A stretch of 64,000 nucleotides of DNA from Thelephora terrestris (Eukaryota; Basidiomycota; Agaricomycetes; Thelephorales; Thelephoraceae), in contig WIUZ02000005.1 of NCBI GenBank assembly GCA_015956445.1, forward strand, positions 1,054,001-1,118,000. The letters run 5' to 3'. Below the pieces are notes generated by a model, which did not search any database, was not told the origin of the DNA, and saw only the letters and a list, made by a program, of their open reading frames with translations. Both the position numbers and the translations under genes were made by a program. Positions 10,690 through 24,600 of the stretch are shown here, piece after piece (positions within the stretch are counted from its first letter, which is position 1; each line of letters opens with the position of its first letter).

Positions 10690-12989
10690 ATGATGATGAG
10701 ACGTGTTCAACTTCGGTTACCCCTTCTGGCATCCCGAATTTCATCCAGGCTAATGGCTACCTCTGCGTACATCCTACCTCACCAGCCAGGCACGACGGTG
10801 CCAGCGACTTCCACTGTCTCTGGCGTTGACCAGCTTGGACTACTGTCGAAACTGCCGAAAATCGAAAAACCTCCAAAGGTCGGGGATACCAAGATCTTCT
10901 ACGATACCCCAGAGGGCAAAGTCACCGCTCTTGTATCTCTTGGAGACAAATTCGCATCCAAGCGGTCCAACGAAAAACGTGAACTTGTCAGACGGGCAGT
11001 TGGTAATGCCGTGAAGGAACTTCGAAACCTCGATGGGGTGGATCGTGCAGAGATCGATGCCTCAACTGATCCTCACGCTGCCGGTAAATGCTTTCCCATA
11101 TCACCGTTACAACACGCCGTGCTGATTATACAACATATCTAGCTGTCGGCGCATATCTTTCGAGATATAAGTTTACCCTCAAAACCTCGCCGCCATCGAG
11201 GTTCAACCCAAATCTCGAAGAACCCATCCCAGAATCTTTGGCGTTGGGGCCCTTGCAATCCTCCAAGGAATGGGACGCCGGCGTCAAGTACGCAGAGGCT
11301 CAAAACTGGGCCAAGACTGTACGCATATCACATATTCATTGGTCTCAATCTAATCTCTTCCATCCTGTTGTAGCTGATGGAACTCCCAGCTAATGTTGTT
11401 ACGCCAACGGTACGAGGTTTTGTCTCCGGCTCCCACCATAGATTGTTCAAGTACTCTTAGGGCTTCTGTGATCGCGTCAAGGCTGCGTTCGAGGGGATTC
11501 CGAATGTAGAGATCATCGTTAGGGATGAAGGTGAACTCAAAACAGACCGCATTAATGCAGCTGACTGATAAACCTATCAGCTTGGGCCGAAGAAAAGGGG
11601 ATGGTTAGCCCCACCATTGCCCCTATCCGCTCACCTTCTCAATATCTTCCAGCGAACCTTCCTATCCGTTACTCATGGAACCGCTGAGCCAGCCAAGTTT
11701 CTCGAAATGTAAAGTCGCCGAATAGTCCATCCATGCGGAGATTGATATTCCGATGTAGCCACTACAAAGGAGCGGCTGGGGACGCTCAACCTCTGGCCTT
11801 TGTCGGTAAGGGAATCACATTTGATAGTGGTGGAATCAGTCTCAAGCCCGGAGCTGTTGAGTATATCCTCCCCTTTAATCACGCATACCGCTCAACCAAT
11901 TGATTCCAATCAGGGGATGAAATTGATGCGTGGAGACATGGGTTCGTGACTTCCCGCTGGTCCTGGCCTAGATTTAATTCCTTCCCATTGACGTCCCAAA
12001 TAGGTGGTGCCGCCACTGTGGTCGCTTCGGCCTTGGCGATTGCCCAACTCCAGCTTCCGATTAATCTGATTGTTGCCACTCCGTTGACTGAGAACTTACC
12101 TGGTCCAAGCGCTACCAAACCCGGTGACATGTACGTCCTAAAATACATGGGAAGGTGAGGAGCTAACAGTTTACCCAGCATATACGCGATGAACGGCAAG
12201 TCAGTCGAGGTCGATAACACTGATGCCGAGGGCCGTCTCGTCCTCTCCGGTACGCACCTGCCGGGACACACCTGTGCGGTCTTCTGACCACATAAAAAGA
12301 CGCGATTTACTATATTTCTTCTCATTACAAACCACACACCCTCGTCGATGTGGCCACGCTGACCGGGTACGTTATTCATGTTATAAAACACTGTCTTTGC
12401 GCTTACGGACCTATAGAGCTATGGATGTCGCGTTGGGAGAGGTTTACAGCGGCGTGTTCTCGGTGGGTCTTCGGAGGTCCATGGCTGCGCCCAAATTTAA
12501 CCTCTGTAGACTTCCGATTCTCTGTGGAGTGAATTACATGAAGCGGGCGAAGCCGAATACGACAGGTTCTGGCGTATGCCACTAGACGAAGAATACGGGC
12601 CACAGATTTATTCGTCCAACGCTGATCTGTGCAACGTGAGATCGATCCGAGACCTGTCCTCCTCATGGTTGCGGCGCTAATGTAATATGAAACAGACTGG
12701 CGGTAGACCTGGAGGCAGCTGCACGGCCGCGTTGTTCTTGAAGGCATTTGTGGATGGCATCGAAGCCAAGGATGGGTGTGAGCCGCCACTCCGGTGGGCA
12801 CACATTGACATTGCGGGAGTGATGGAATCCACGCGACCATACTCATACGGTGAGAAAGGCATGTCTGGTAGACCCGTCAGGTGAGTGTTTTTACGAGAAA
12901 GGTGAGAAGTGAGGGAGGATGCTGATTGAATATGATTCATTTGCAGGGCTCTCGTTGAATTCGTCCGAAGGCTTTCGCAGGCGAAGTAG
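10690..12989 (+). CDS. M17 leucyl aminopeptidase, probable mitochondrial presequence
   Basis: Dizinc exopeptidase removing N-terminal residues from peptides. The M17 hallmarks are intact: [19 protein letters not shown] (zinc Lys and Asp plus the active-site Lys), MRGDMGGAATV and [12 protein letters not shown] (zinc ligands and active-site Arg). Fifteen exons: 10690-11083, 11143-11318, 11374-11409, 11461-11530, 11581-11603, 11653-11708, 11759-11855, 11914-11941, 12004-12130, 12179-12249, 12300-12366, 12417-12462, 12510-12635, 12696-12880 and 12947-12989. They sum to 514 codons plus stop. The N-terminus begins with three ATGs and an Arg-rich, acid-free stretch ([20 protein letters not shown]) typical of mitochondrial import. 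A further in-frame ATG at 10753 (MATSAYILP) would give a cytosolic form. Several exons are very short (23, 28 and 36 nt). Confidence 0.94.
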
Positions 12990-13324
12990 TCGAGTTTACT
13001 TCATGTCCGACTAGGAAAGGGATTGCCGAGACCGTAGAGATGATAACTTGAGCTGTATCCATCCGAATAGTATGCTTGAACCACGTTGCCCGCATCGCCT
13101 TTTAAAAAGTTCTCATTGGCCTCCCCGGCCGAACCAGTCAAAAGCCGGCATTGGGCGCAGCACACCCTCATTCTCTTTTGTTTTCATCACACATCTCCAC
13201 CTTTTTTGCTTCCTACTCCCTTTATCTTTTATCGCATATTAACTAGGTTGAGCCTGAGTACCTTTCGCTTACAACCACCACCGTCTCGACGACTTTCACG
13301 CCCCAGAACTTTAGCGCACAGAGA
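12990..13324. promoter_or_regulatory. Intergenic region with GH16 promoter
   Basis: 335 bp between the aminopeptidase stop and the GH16 start. A TTTAAAAAG element lies near 13101, followed by a strong C/T-rich tract (about 13165-13235), a common layout in fungal core promoters. Confidence 0.45.
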
Positions 13325-15022
13325 ATGCGACCCTCTCTCTACATCGCTCTCTGTCTACTGTCTGCCCCGTCGTCGGAGGCCACACTCATTTCACGAACCG
13401 CAAGCCGGATACACCACGCCGCTACCAAGAGGAGCGCAAGGCTGGCAAAAGACATTCGTTCCGCCTTCAGCAATGTCCTGATCGACCAGCCGATCGTTGG
13501 CCCGGACACCGGAAACCGTGTCTACTGCGTCGCCAACCCTGCCGACGCACAGAACAACACAGCAACCATTCCAGCGGATTCAGGAAATCCTGTCATTGTC
13601 TCTTCCATTGTCTCCGGCTCCAGCCTCAGGCGGCCCACTGCTACCTCCACCTCGGGAGGAAGCCCATCGCCTACTCCCACTTCTCCCTGGACATTAGTTG
13701 AGACTAGAGAAGGCGCGAGCTTCTTTGACGGTTGGGACTTCTGGTCTCTTGCAGGTGCGTTCTCTCATTCATTTGTCGGAAACCGATTACTCATCCTGCA
13801 CCACTAGATCCCACTAATGGTGCGCCTTTTCATTCCACGAATTACTGCGCCTTCTGGATCTCAATATCCACAAACAGGAGACGTTACTTTCCTTGACATG
13901 CAGGACGCGGTAGGTCTCTTTCCCTGACGCACACATGGAACCCCGTCAAACCAATGCTTTACCACCGTTTGCAGCAATCCAATGGACTCATTGGTGTGAA
14001 TTCCGCCGGAAACGTCATCATGAAGGTTGAAACCACTGCAAAGGTCTCTGGAAACCGCAAGAGCATCCGGATACAATCAAAGAACAACTACACCGGAGGT
14101 CTTGTCATCATGGACGCCGTACACATGCCAGCCGGGTGTGGTACTTGGCCGGCCTTTTGGAGCAACGGTCGGTAGAATCATCATTGTCGCCCTTGTTGCT
14201 GCTAATGCTTGAACAGGACCAAACTGGCCTGCTGGAGGGGAAATTGATATCATCGAGGGCGTGAATGACTACACGAACAACCAAGCGACGCTCCATACCA
14301 ACCCCGGTTGTGGTCTTGCCAGTTCGGACTCGAAGACGTTATCCATCAGTGGAACCCTCGTTAGCGGCACCGATTGCTCTGTCACCTCCACTTCCAACCA
14401 AGGCTGTGGCGTTCGCTCCAACTCCAACTCGACTTATGGAGCAGGTTTCAACAGCATCGGTGGCGGCGTCTACGCCAGTAAGTCTCCATCTCCAAGTAAT
14501 ACAAGGCAGTAGCTGAAATGACTGGGGAATATCAGTGCAATGGGACACCAGCGGCATTGCTGTCTTTTTCTTCCCCCGTTCGTCAATACCAGCCGATATT
14601 CAAGCGCAGGCTCCTCAACCATCCACCTGGGGTCTTGCTATGGCAAGGTGGCCCGCGATTGATTGTGATCCCTTCAAGTTTTTCTACCAACACGTCGCCA
14701 TCTTCGATACCACTCTCTGGTGTGCTCTGTTTTTAAAAAAAAAATTTAATCTGGAGAGCAACACTCAACGAGCTTTATTTCTACAGTGGTGACTGGGCTG
14801 GCGGCGTATGGTCGTCATCGGGGCTCCCCGGCCAAGCACAGAGTTGCGCTGCTCTAACCGGTTACGCCACATGTCAGGACTTCGTTCAGAACAACGGAAG
14901 TGCTTTCCAAGAAGCTTGTAAGCCTTTCATTACCCCAGAAGTTTCTGCCTTTGATTGACCTCTCTTTCGTCTCAGACTGGGAAGTCGTATCATACAAGCG
15001 ATACCAGTCGAATTCGACATGA
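13325..15022 (+). CDS. Secreted glycoside hydrolase family 16 enzyme (beta-glucanase-like)
   Basis: Extracellular retaining glycosidase, expected to act on beta-1,3(4)-glucans or related cell-wall polymers. A signal peptide (MRPSLYIALCLLSAPSSEA) precedes a Ser/Thr/Pro-rich linker (residues about 75-120). The GH16 catalytic motif GEIDIIEGVN supplies nucleophile and acid/base glutamates. Around it are CGTWPAFWSNGPNWPAGGE, TLHTNPGCG and a C-terminal SCAALTGYATCQDFV. Eight exons: 13325-13754, 13808-13819, 13878-13909, 13975-14167, 14217-14477, 14536-14719, 14787-14917 and 14976-15022; 429 aa. The second exon is only 12 nt. An A-run of about ten bases lies in the sixth intron. The roughly 130 residues before the catalytic domain are longer than in minimal GH16 enzymes. 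Its substrate cannot be assigned. Confidence 0.92.
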
Positions 15023-15644
15023 TATACACGCATGTTTCATTCCTTCCCTTCAACTGCATGTCATTCTCCGTCGCATTGCTTTCGCTCAAGTCAATGACAC
15101 CACGAAGCTTCAACACTGCTGTATTCAATAGTCAAGCACTCCTCGGAACCCCTATCATTATAGACTCCTCTCCTTCTCAGGTTGTCTCAATGCTGGACAT
15201 TTGTATCTTACAACGAAACTTTTTACCTCAACCCCTCCCTCCTGTTCGCTGTAAGCATAGGCTCCTGACAACCCCTTTCCTGAACCATTGCAGGCGACGT
15301 CCCTCTTGTGTTTTTATCACCGCTTTCCTACGTTCTGTCACATGCTTTCTTGATAGAATGAACATAGGGCAGATTTTTCACGAAAGCCCTAAACGATAAG
15401 AAAGGGTGATGATATGGAGGTACAGATAGCGTGTATGTACGTACAGATGAATGTAACAACGTATTAACTCGATGAGCCTACATGGGTGCCAAGAAAGTCC
15501 GTGTATGTTAAAGTCGCGATAATGTTGTGTAGTAAATGTACAGTGATACGCGGTCCCGTTGGCGAGAGAACAACAAGCCGCACAAGGAGATAAATGTTAG
15601 ATTGCGTCCTTTGAGATAATGGTTGGAGATGATGGGTCGCCTTA
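15023..15644. other. Convergent intergenic region, GH16 / hybrid histidine kinase
   Basis: 622 bp between convergent stop codons, holding the two 3' UTRs. No gene, RNA or repeat was recognised. Confidence 0.5.
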
Positions 15645-18600
15645 TCAAGGAGATGTCCGCATTTCTGCAGGAATGACCATGTCTATTGATGGTGAAGATG
15701 CGAGTCTCTGGAGCAAGCCGAAGAGCTCGATCTTGTTCGCAGGCTTTGAGAGGAAGGCGTCCATTCCCGAGTTCAAACACAGTTGCTTCGTGGACTCTTG
15801 GCAGTCCGCGCTTAAGGCGATGACTTGAACGAAGGATTTGGACGTGAATATCACGAAAATAGCACCAGTATCATACTTACTTGGTAGAATGATATCATAT
15901 CTACGCTCCATTTCGAACGTTCTTATCCGCCGAGCAGCTTCGACACCGTCGCATATGGGCATATCTAAGAAGGCGGATCAGCTCTGGGCGGGAACGGTGG
16001 GGGAATAGTCAAATGTACGATGGTCGAACATGGCCGCTTGGAAATGTCCTGGTCCGTGCTTCTCCCAAGCCGCGACGGCCTCTTCACCGTTCGTGGTGGC
16101 TTCGACCTGGAGCTTTGCTCGTTCCAGCTGTGCCTTGAGCAACTTGCGCGCGATCGGATTATCTGGGTAGTGGTGAAGATTCTACCTACATCGCAAACAT
16201 TCGCAGCGTTCTTACCTTCCGCGATCAAGATCTTCATCCCTGCGATGTCCCGTTTGTTGCTGAAATCCTCGATGGGCTTCTCTACGACCCTCTCGGGCAC
16301 AGATACAGGCAACTTGGACAATGGATTTCTCAGTTGTACCAGTGTCTGCAACATCTTAAATGTCCGGGGGGGCTTTGTAAGACGGAGAACCTTATGCGAG
16401 CCGTCTCTCCCAGAAATCCCAGAGGAATTCCCTTTAGTGGGAGTGTAGATGTGAACTATCTTGGTGCCAACAAGGGAGGGTGACCCAAGTGCTTCGACCA
16501 CTGTTGCAAGATCATCTGCAAGATCCCCAGATTGAGTGTCCAAGATGACGAAATCAACCCTGTCCGTGTTGTCTGCAAATTGTTCAAGCCACTTTTGCGC
16601 TTCTGCTTGGGTCGGAGTTGATGAGACTCTAAAACCAATGAACATCGTCTCCAGGAGCCTCAAGGTAGTTTCCGAGGGAGAGCACAAGAGAATTTGCACA
16701 GGACGAGGTTTCACGAGCTGATCCCTAAGGCATTCAAGATCCTTCATGCTCTGTAACCTTGTTAGGATCCGCAGATATAAGTATCGAGTGAAACAAACCT
16801 TGGTCGCCTCCGGCCCACGATATATGGTGACTGGGAAAGTGAACCAGAACGTAGATCCACGTCCGAGTTCGGATGTCACACCGATTCCTCCGCCAAGCAG
16901 TTTGGCAAGTTCCCGCGATATTGAAAGACCTAGGCCAGTCCCACCAAACCGGCGAGTCGTGGAATTGTCGGCTTGTTGGAAGGGGACAAATAATGATGCA
17001 CAATGGCTCTTTGAGAGTCCAATACCAGTATCCCTGGAAACAACCTCTCAGGGGGCCGCGACAAGGATAAATACGATGACGCACTGTACGATGAACTTGA
17101 TGGAAACCATTTCCGGGTCTGGTGTCGGTCTGTTTGGGTCCACGGACACTGTGCATTTCACAGAACCCTGATCAGTGAACTTGACCGCATTCTAACGAAG
17201 AATTGACGTTAGCATCCGATAAATCTGGGCCCCTACCATATCTTACCCCAATCAGGTTCATCAAGACTAAGAAAGAGAGGGTCAGCTTCCGAACGTGACG
17301 AGAGAACTGTCTCGGTTACCTTGACGGATGCGGGCATAGTCAGAGTGAATCCCTTGTAGCGGAACGGTCAGTGGGAATGATGGGGAGACTTTTTGTCGCT
17401 TACATGCGGGAACATTGGGGTGGATATAATAGGATAGGTCCATGCGCTCGGCTGCCAACGGAAGGAGTAACTCCAAACAGTCCTGTGCAGCTGTTATTCG
17501 ATCAAGAAGACGTTGTGGCGAAAACTTCGCGTACTGCCACAATATTCTCGACGGGGAACGCAGACGAGTCCAATTTAACGGCTGGGAGGATATCGTCAGT
17601 TCCGTGTTTGGAAGGGGGAGAAGAGAGCTCACCCGACGCCTCGAGCTTGCTATAGTCTAAGATGGAGTCGATGATCTGAATGCGTAATCATGAGGGACGT
17701 CCGATGTAGTTTATCGGTCGACGGCAGCCACCTTCAATAGAAGCTCACACGACTCCTTAGCCGTTTGCACTGAAGAACGGTTAGACCCTCGGCAGATGGA
17801 ATGGAGGTTTATCCTACCTGTTTCCCGTTGTCCGGGGTTCAGTTCGGTTCCACTCAAGATATCTAGTAGTCCGTAGAAGGAACTGAAGGAAATCAGTGTC
17901 AAGCCAGGTAGTGGCTGATATTACATACCTGAATGGTGTTCGCAACCTGTGAAATTGTGGTGAATGAGATTAGCAACACATGGAATCAATAGTCAAAATG
18001 ACCCACTCATGGGACATAGACGCCAAGAAGTTGCTTTTTATCTGATTTTCCACACGTTAATGTAGAGTGCACAGCGAGTAAAAAGCTTTACCTTAGTGGC
18101 CTTTAGCGCGTCCTCACGGCTTTGACGAGCAATTGCGAGAGCTTTCTTCTGTGTGTCAATCATCCGTAAGTTCTCTCTCGTTCCCGCCTGCACAGATCTA
18201 AACAGAAGAGCGTTTGTGATACTGATAGTTGCCTGTTGGCACAACAAGTGGATCATTGTGACTTTGCGCTGGGTGAACGGGTATTTCGATGCAAGATAGA
18301 TCGCCCCAGAGGTCTGGCCTCGGTTGCCAACGATGGGAAGACAGATCACTGATCTGTGTATGCTTTCGGATGCCTCCGCGAGGAATCGCGAGTCCGATGC
18401 CACATCGTTAAAACAAAGCCTTTCCTTGGAGTTCAGCACTGTAAAAGGTGAATAAAGGTCACGACAGTCCGTCGTGGGCACCCACCATGCTCGATCACGG
18501 CCTTCTGGAGGGCGTCCCTGATTGATCTGACGGGCTTCGAGTTCCTGAAAGCACCTAGTAAGACAGGACTTTGAAACAGAGTCCATGCTCACATTTGTAC

Positions 18601-21600
18601 GTGACATGCCCCCGGGGGTTCCATTGTCGTGGCAATGGAATAATCACCGGCTTCTCTTGCTATCACTAGGCACACCTTTTCCGGGGCGCATATTTCTGAG
18701 GAGTGGTCAAATCAGAGACGGGCGCCAAGAAAAGAAGAGACCCACCGGCTGAGATCTCAGTAAATCGTTGGAGAGCTGCAGAAACGTGAGAGAACATTCG
18801 ATAGAGTTACCAACACACTAACCTGCAGCGAGATTAATGTCGCTGGATATCTCCTTGCTCCACTTCAAGATAGACGAGAGGTCGGTAACGCTCAAGCTCA
18901 GTGGACTCATATCCGAGTCATCCGTTACCGCTTCTTCGTTGCTGAGTTGCTCGTATACTGGCGGTTGCATAGTCGGTGTGATGACAACGGTTTCCGTTTG
19001 AACGCCCACATCTGAAGAAAATATGTGTCGCTTCAGAGGCTTTTGCGAACGTGGCCCGAGCACGGAAGAAAGATGGTTGCTGAAGGAAATCAGATACGAA
19101 AGACAAGAGTCGGAGCAGCCTACGTAATTCCTCTCGCACCCCATTGGTAGTGACGCTGCATCCCACTTTTTGTGGATTAGAACTGCAGATGTCACGGGGA
19201 ATGGGGTAGTTACCGTAATTGTAGTTCCGTACCCAAGCCTTCGACGCCGCACCGAACAAAGTGACAGCCTTGCTGTTACAACATAGTTCTCTCTTTAACC
19301 GGGCCCATGAGCTGAAAGAATGCGACCTACCAAGTACAAACTGTAGCCCTCTTCCATGAGCCAGTCATTATTTATGGACAGCCTTCGGAAAAGTTGGTAA
19401 TCAACGGACCCATGCATTCGCTATACGCACTTGACAGCCACATCGTAAAGTTTGAAGGCATCTGGTGCGTTGTTCAGGGAGGCAACCTCAGCATCCTGTT
19501 TAATACCGCGGTCAGCAGCAGCGTTCGGGGCGGTGATGGGACTTAGAAGCGTACGATAAGAGCGATCCAAGCGCTGTTGTTCACTGGCGACGGTGAAAGC
19601 CACCTTGAGGACCAATTCAGTTCAGAGTCTGTGCCCCAGGAGACAAAAAACACTTCTTGATGTAAACCGTATTCTTTTCCACCTGGTCCATGTATCTCCT
19701 TCGCACTCCTGGAGCTAGTTTGCCCTTGCGAACGCAGTCCATCAATGCCAGGCAATGAAAGAACAACATGTATCGAGTGTGTCTGTGACTGAGTCGTGTC
19801 AATTGCGTTGTGACACTCGACTGCACTCAGCCACACGTACTTTGGATGAAGGTTCCTCGTTTCGTAAACGAAGAAACCACGTTCTGCCGCTTCCGTATAA
19901 TATCCCAGACAGAAATAAGCAACCACTTTGAATCCGTCATACCTGGAAAACTGTGACGATTTGAACGTAAATCAAATATTGCAGAATCCCCACCAATTCA
20001 AGGTTATAGGGAGCATACGGCCCTGTGAGACGAGGTTCTCATAGTATTCCGACTCCACAAAGTCTTCGGTATCGAAGAGGTTTTCGGGGGATGTGGCGGT
20101 CGTATATCCGCCCAAGGCTCGGATGCAGTTGAGAAGACCTGCGGTTATAAGCCATCGGGGGTTTTGACTGTCAGGCGCTGTGCCTACCTTGCTGCAGTAT
20201 AACTAGCCCGGCGTCTGGGGACCAGAGCTTCACGTCATTGAGAGACTGAAATATACGGCCAATCAGACATATATATATTCGCTCCGCGGGTGCACTTACC
20301 TCCTCCGAGGCAACGGCCAGCTCACTGACTGAGAGGTGGTGAATAAACATTCCACATGGCATACGAATGTCTTACGGTGGTCACAGATGTATAAACGCGT
20401 GGCGTTTGCATGTAACACGGCAAACCCGCAATAGATCCTGCAAAGACGTGAGGTAGGCACCAATTACGCGAAGACACAGACATACCCATCACCGGCTGTT
20501 TTTCCATGCTTGAGGGCGATGTCCATACGGCTGAGGTTCGCGCGGTAATGAACATTGTCGAATCCCGAGGCCATCGCGCAGAACATCACTTGAGAACGGC
20601 TGTAACACGGGAATATATCACCGCTCGCTGAACATCAACGGGTTTCATACATACCACTTATCCATACTGCTCCCATGCTTCTCCGCAATACGCAAACCCA
20701 ACTTCCCAAGGTCCGCGGAGAACCTATAAAGTTCCCTCCGCTCCGCAGCGGCTACTCGCAATCAATACACCGATCGGGTTCTGTCCAATGTTTCGCACCT
20801 CCTAACACCCAGAAGAACCCCATGGATGTTCCAGGACTCATACCGGATCTGTTGCGCTTGCATTAGGAAAAATCTTGCGAGGTAGGCAATGACACAAACC
20901 GCAACGCGAGTTTGATGGTCTATCGTCCAAGGGGTTAACAGATCGGCCAATTGCAATGCGTGGTGAGAAAATACCGTGAGCCCAATGAGGTCAGAAAAAC
21001 CCTCTCCCCAGTAAGCGTTGGTTCCTTTTCCGCGATAAGTGAAAACAACGTAACGCGGATGATCCCCACACACCAGCATCATTCAGTACAGCTACGGCCA
21101 AGTCCGTTCGGGGATCCGATGCGCGCGGGATCCCTAGAATCTCGTCGAAACCAATGGCCAGAATTTCATCCTTGACTTGCTCAAACATCATATCCTGGTC
21201 ACGTTTGGTGGGGGCCTTTGGGACCTCAATCCCTAGGATGTGCAGAGCCGCGAGACTGTCGTTCAACGCTTCATCGAAGTTTCCCTGCATCCAATTCATG
21301 CGCGACCGCAATCGTAAAACACGGGCCCGCTCTTCGTCACTGATGGGTCTGCTAAGACAATCAAGGATCATTCCGCATGCGCTGTCGTAGTTTCCTAACT
21401 TTTCGTATCAATACCCACCCCCGTGCGCGATAATGACGAAGGTTCACCTTTCCATATGGCCAGCCTAGAGTGGTTAGCTTCGTGGAGATCAGTGAAATAA
21501 GATAGACCTACTCTATCAGCCGTAGGTTTATCAGGCACGTCCTTGCTGGGTACCGCCCCCATGCGTCGTCGTCTTGTAAGCAACGGGCATTCTCGAAAGC

Positions 21601-24600
21601 CTTGGTTGCGAGCTGGAGAGAGATGTTAAAGGTTGCCATGGAGATCTCGAACTCCGTGTACCTCGTGCGCCCCCCGCGTCCACGTAGCTTCACCCGCTTT
21701 GATCAACGCCTCCACCAATTCGTCCCGTTTAGCGTGTCGGCGAAGAAGGGGTAGGCAGCTGCCAAAACGTGAGGAGGTTGAAAAACGACGGAGTAACAAC
21801 TTACCGCTTGGAATGTTCGGCGATCCTATAAATATCCGTTGACGGTCCATGCAGCATCATGAGAATCACCTGTTTTGTAATTTTACTATCACAACAGGTG
21901 ATATACATAGACCGAACTAACCTTCAAGGACATTTTAGCCACTGCTTCCTCCGGAAATGCGTCTAGCTCCGCCTGGGCTGCCTGGCGATATCGGTCATGG
22001 GTGAAGCTGCACATGTCACGAGCACGGTTCACGAGCCATCCCTCAGAGATGGCGATCTGCTGCCCCCTGATGGACTGTCCGATATTTGCTGATTCGTCAT
22101 TGGCCGTGGACAGTGCTTTGGCGAAGTCCCACGCTTCGATAGGCTCTTCATCGCCTTCATTTCCGCTGGACCAGTCCATCATCAGAGCAACTTCGGTTAC
22201 CTTGAACCTGATCTGGTGTCAGCGAATCTCCAATTGCGAGTACTAGGACCGACGTTGTGTCAAAAAAGAGTGCCCAGATTATGTACATCCTAGCTTCCTT
22301 TGGGAGTTGTCTAAGCTGGATCACCAGGTATGTCACGTCGCTCGGATCAGATACAACATTTTGAGCGATAAGGCTTTTTTCGATAGTTGCAAGATCGTAG
22401 CTGCGAGGCCTGTTAGCATCGTTCCCCTAGATGAAAAGGCTGCACGCACTCCCAGTGGTTCTTCTCCATGTCGAATTTTATCTATCAGAACAGATTAATT
22501 GGTTTCCTCAGGGGAAGGAACATTGATTACATGTCCTTGGCGATGCAAAATCAAGAGAATACTCCGAGCCGAAAATGCATTGCCCGAAGACGCTTTTAGG
22601 AGTAAGTGGGAGAGTTCCGTGCAGTCCCCAACTGGCCTCCGTAAAGCTTGTGATACGAGGTTTGAGACATCTTGGTGCCCAAGGGGTTCTAAAGTGATCC
22701 ACGTTGCACGGGAGCTGCTCGGGAACACCCGTCTCAGGCGGTCGATAACCTGTCTGCCTGACTGTTAGGGCCACAGGACGATCGTTTGACCTGACTCCTC
22801 ACTGTTTCTCAGCCCTCAGTGTCCCAAAGATAAGCTGGGGAGCCGTTAATACGAGTAGAGGTAGTTGAGTCCTATCCATACCATTCGTGTCCGGGAATTA
22901 GCCAGGGTTTCAATGAGCCCGAGTGTGCTACATGAGTAGGTCAACAGGGTAGCCCGAGGAGAGTTAAAGTAGGGTACGCTACTAATCATCGGCTTCTTGA
23001 AGGTCATCTAGGAACAACGCGAACAACCGAATTTCGGCTATTATGGAAAGGATGCTGACCATCAACGTCTGGAACCTTGTTCGTAACTCTGAGGTGTCGA
23101 GAGATTCTTCTGGGCGGGCTTGGATGTGAATATCGTGCTCAGCCAAGATGTCCTTTAGCTCTGGAGCGCCATGGTAAAGAAGAGGAAGCAAAATTAACTG
23201 TGGTCCAAGCTTGTACTTGAGTTGAGCGATGAAGCGGTGTAGGTCGGTATCGAAAACCATGAATTGCCGCAGGACTGCAGAGAGACACGAAAGCTTGGGG
23301 ATAAGGGTAAGGATTTGCACAATCTGTGGTGGACGTGCATCGCACCAGGCCGGAGAATGGTGCAGAGTCGACCCTCTGAAATTTGGCTTGGCCCCATAAA
23401 CCATGAGCTTGAAATCATAAATCAGAACCGGCCACACGCAAGACAGACAGGGGACCGTACATCTCCACGCTGCTTGGTTAGCGAGCACTAATGATGTTTT
23501 ACCCGCCCTGGGGGGTGTCAAACAAGTATCTCGCGTCAGATTTCACGACTTACCCCGCTGGCCCCACAATGAAGACCGCCCTCGTCCTGGAGACGCGGCT
23601 GTATGTCGACCCAGAAAGCCTGCCCAGGCTGTCGCCTGAGCCAGTCGTTGATTGCTGGTCGAGAGATGGGGACAGTACACTTTCCGTGGGGCCGATGACT
23701 CGGTGGAAGGAAGTCGCTATAGAACCCTCACTAGAAATGGTGTCACTATGGTCCTCAGTTCCATGACCACTCCCAGAACCGGTATGCTGAGAACTAGACG
23801 AGGTCAAGACGTAGGAGCCCGTTGCAGACGTTGAGTGCGAGGCAAACGAATCCGAGGTTTGGCGGATGATAGTGCGCAATATCTCTGCTTCTCTGTCCCG
23901 ACCGAACTGGAAAAAGTTTAGGGAACTGCCAATGAAATTTCTGGGATATTCCGTACGAGGGTCCGGGGGAGTGTAAATTCCTATTCGTCGCGATATTAGC
24001 AAAATTTTACTTCTACTCTCCCATTTAAACTCACAATAAACTTGTCTTGCATGCCAATGGGAAAGTATGGAATGAGCTATGGGGGCTCAGTAAGTCTGCT
24101 GTTAAACACAACCGAATACGCACTTCTGAAGCATTTTCGGACGCAAGCGACACGGCCTCCAGTAGACGTTTTTGACACTCCATCAGATCATTCCTTACAC
24201 CCAGCGCGCTCTGGTATCGTGCTTCTGGGTTTTTGGAAAGGAGCTACATCGAAGTCAGCACAGAAAATCTGGACGGAAAAGCGCTTGTCACCTTCTCCAC
24301 CATTGCCGCCAATACTTGTGGCACGTCCCTGCGAATTTCGTGAACGGGCATCGGTCGCTTCTGTACAATGGCGTGAAGGAGTTGTAGTGGCCCCCCTTCG
24401 AAGGGTGATGTCCCCCTCCCAACGAGCAGTGTCCAAAAAAAAATTCCCAGGGAGTAGAGGTCAGTTCTGTGGTCCTCCGCCATGTTTTCGACACTCCCTG
24501 TCTGCTCCGGCGCAAGGTAGCACAAGGCTTCCTTGACTTTTGCCCTATCCCGTTCCTCAAGGGCATGTGTCTTGATGACAAATGCGGATGGCCCTCCGGA

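Noticed and set aside
16020-16448. + strand open frame opposite the receiver domain
   Set aside because: Antisense to a clearly conserved exon of the hybrid kinase.
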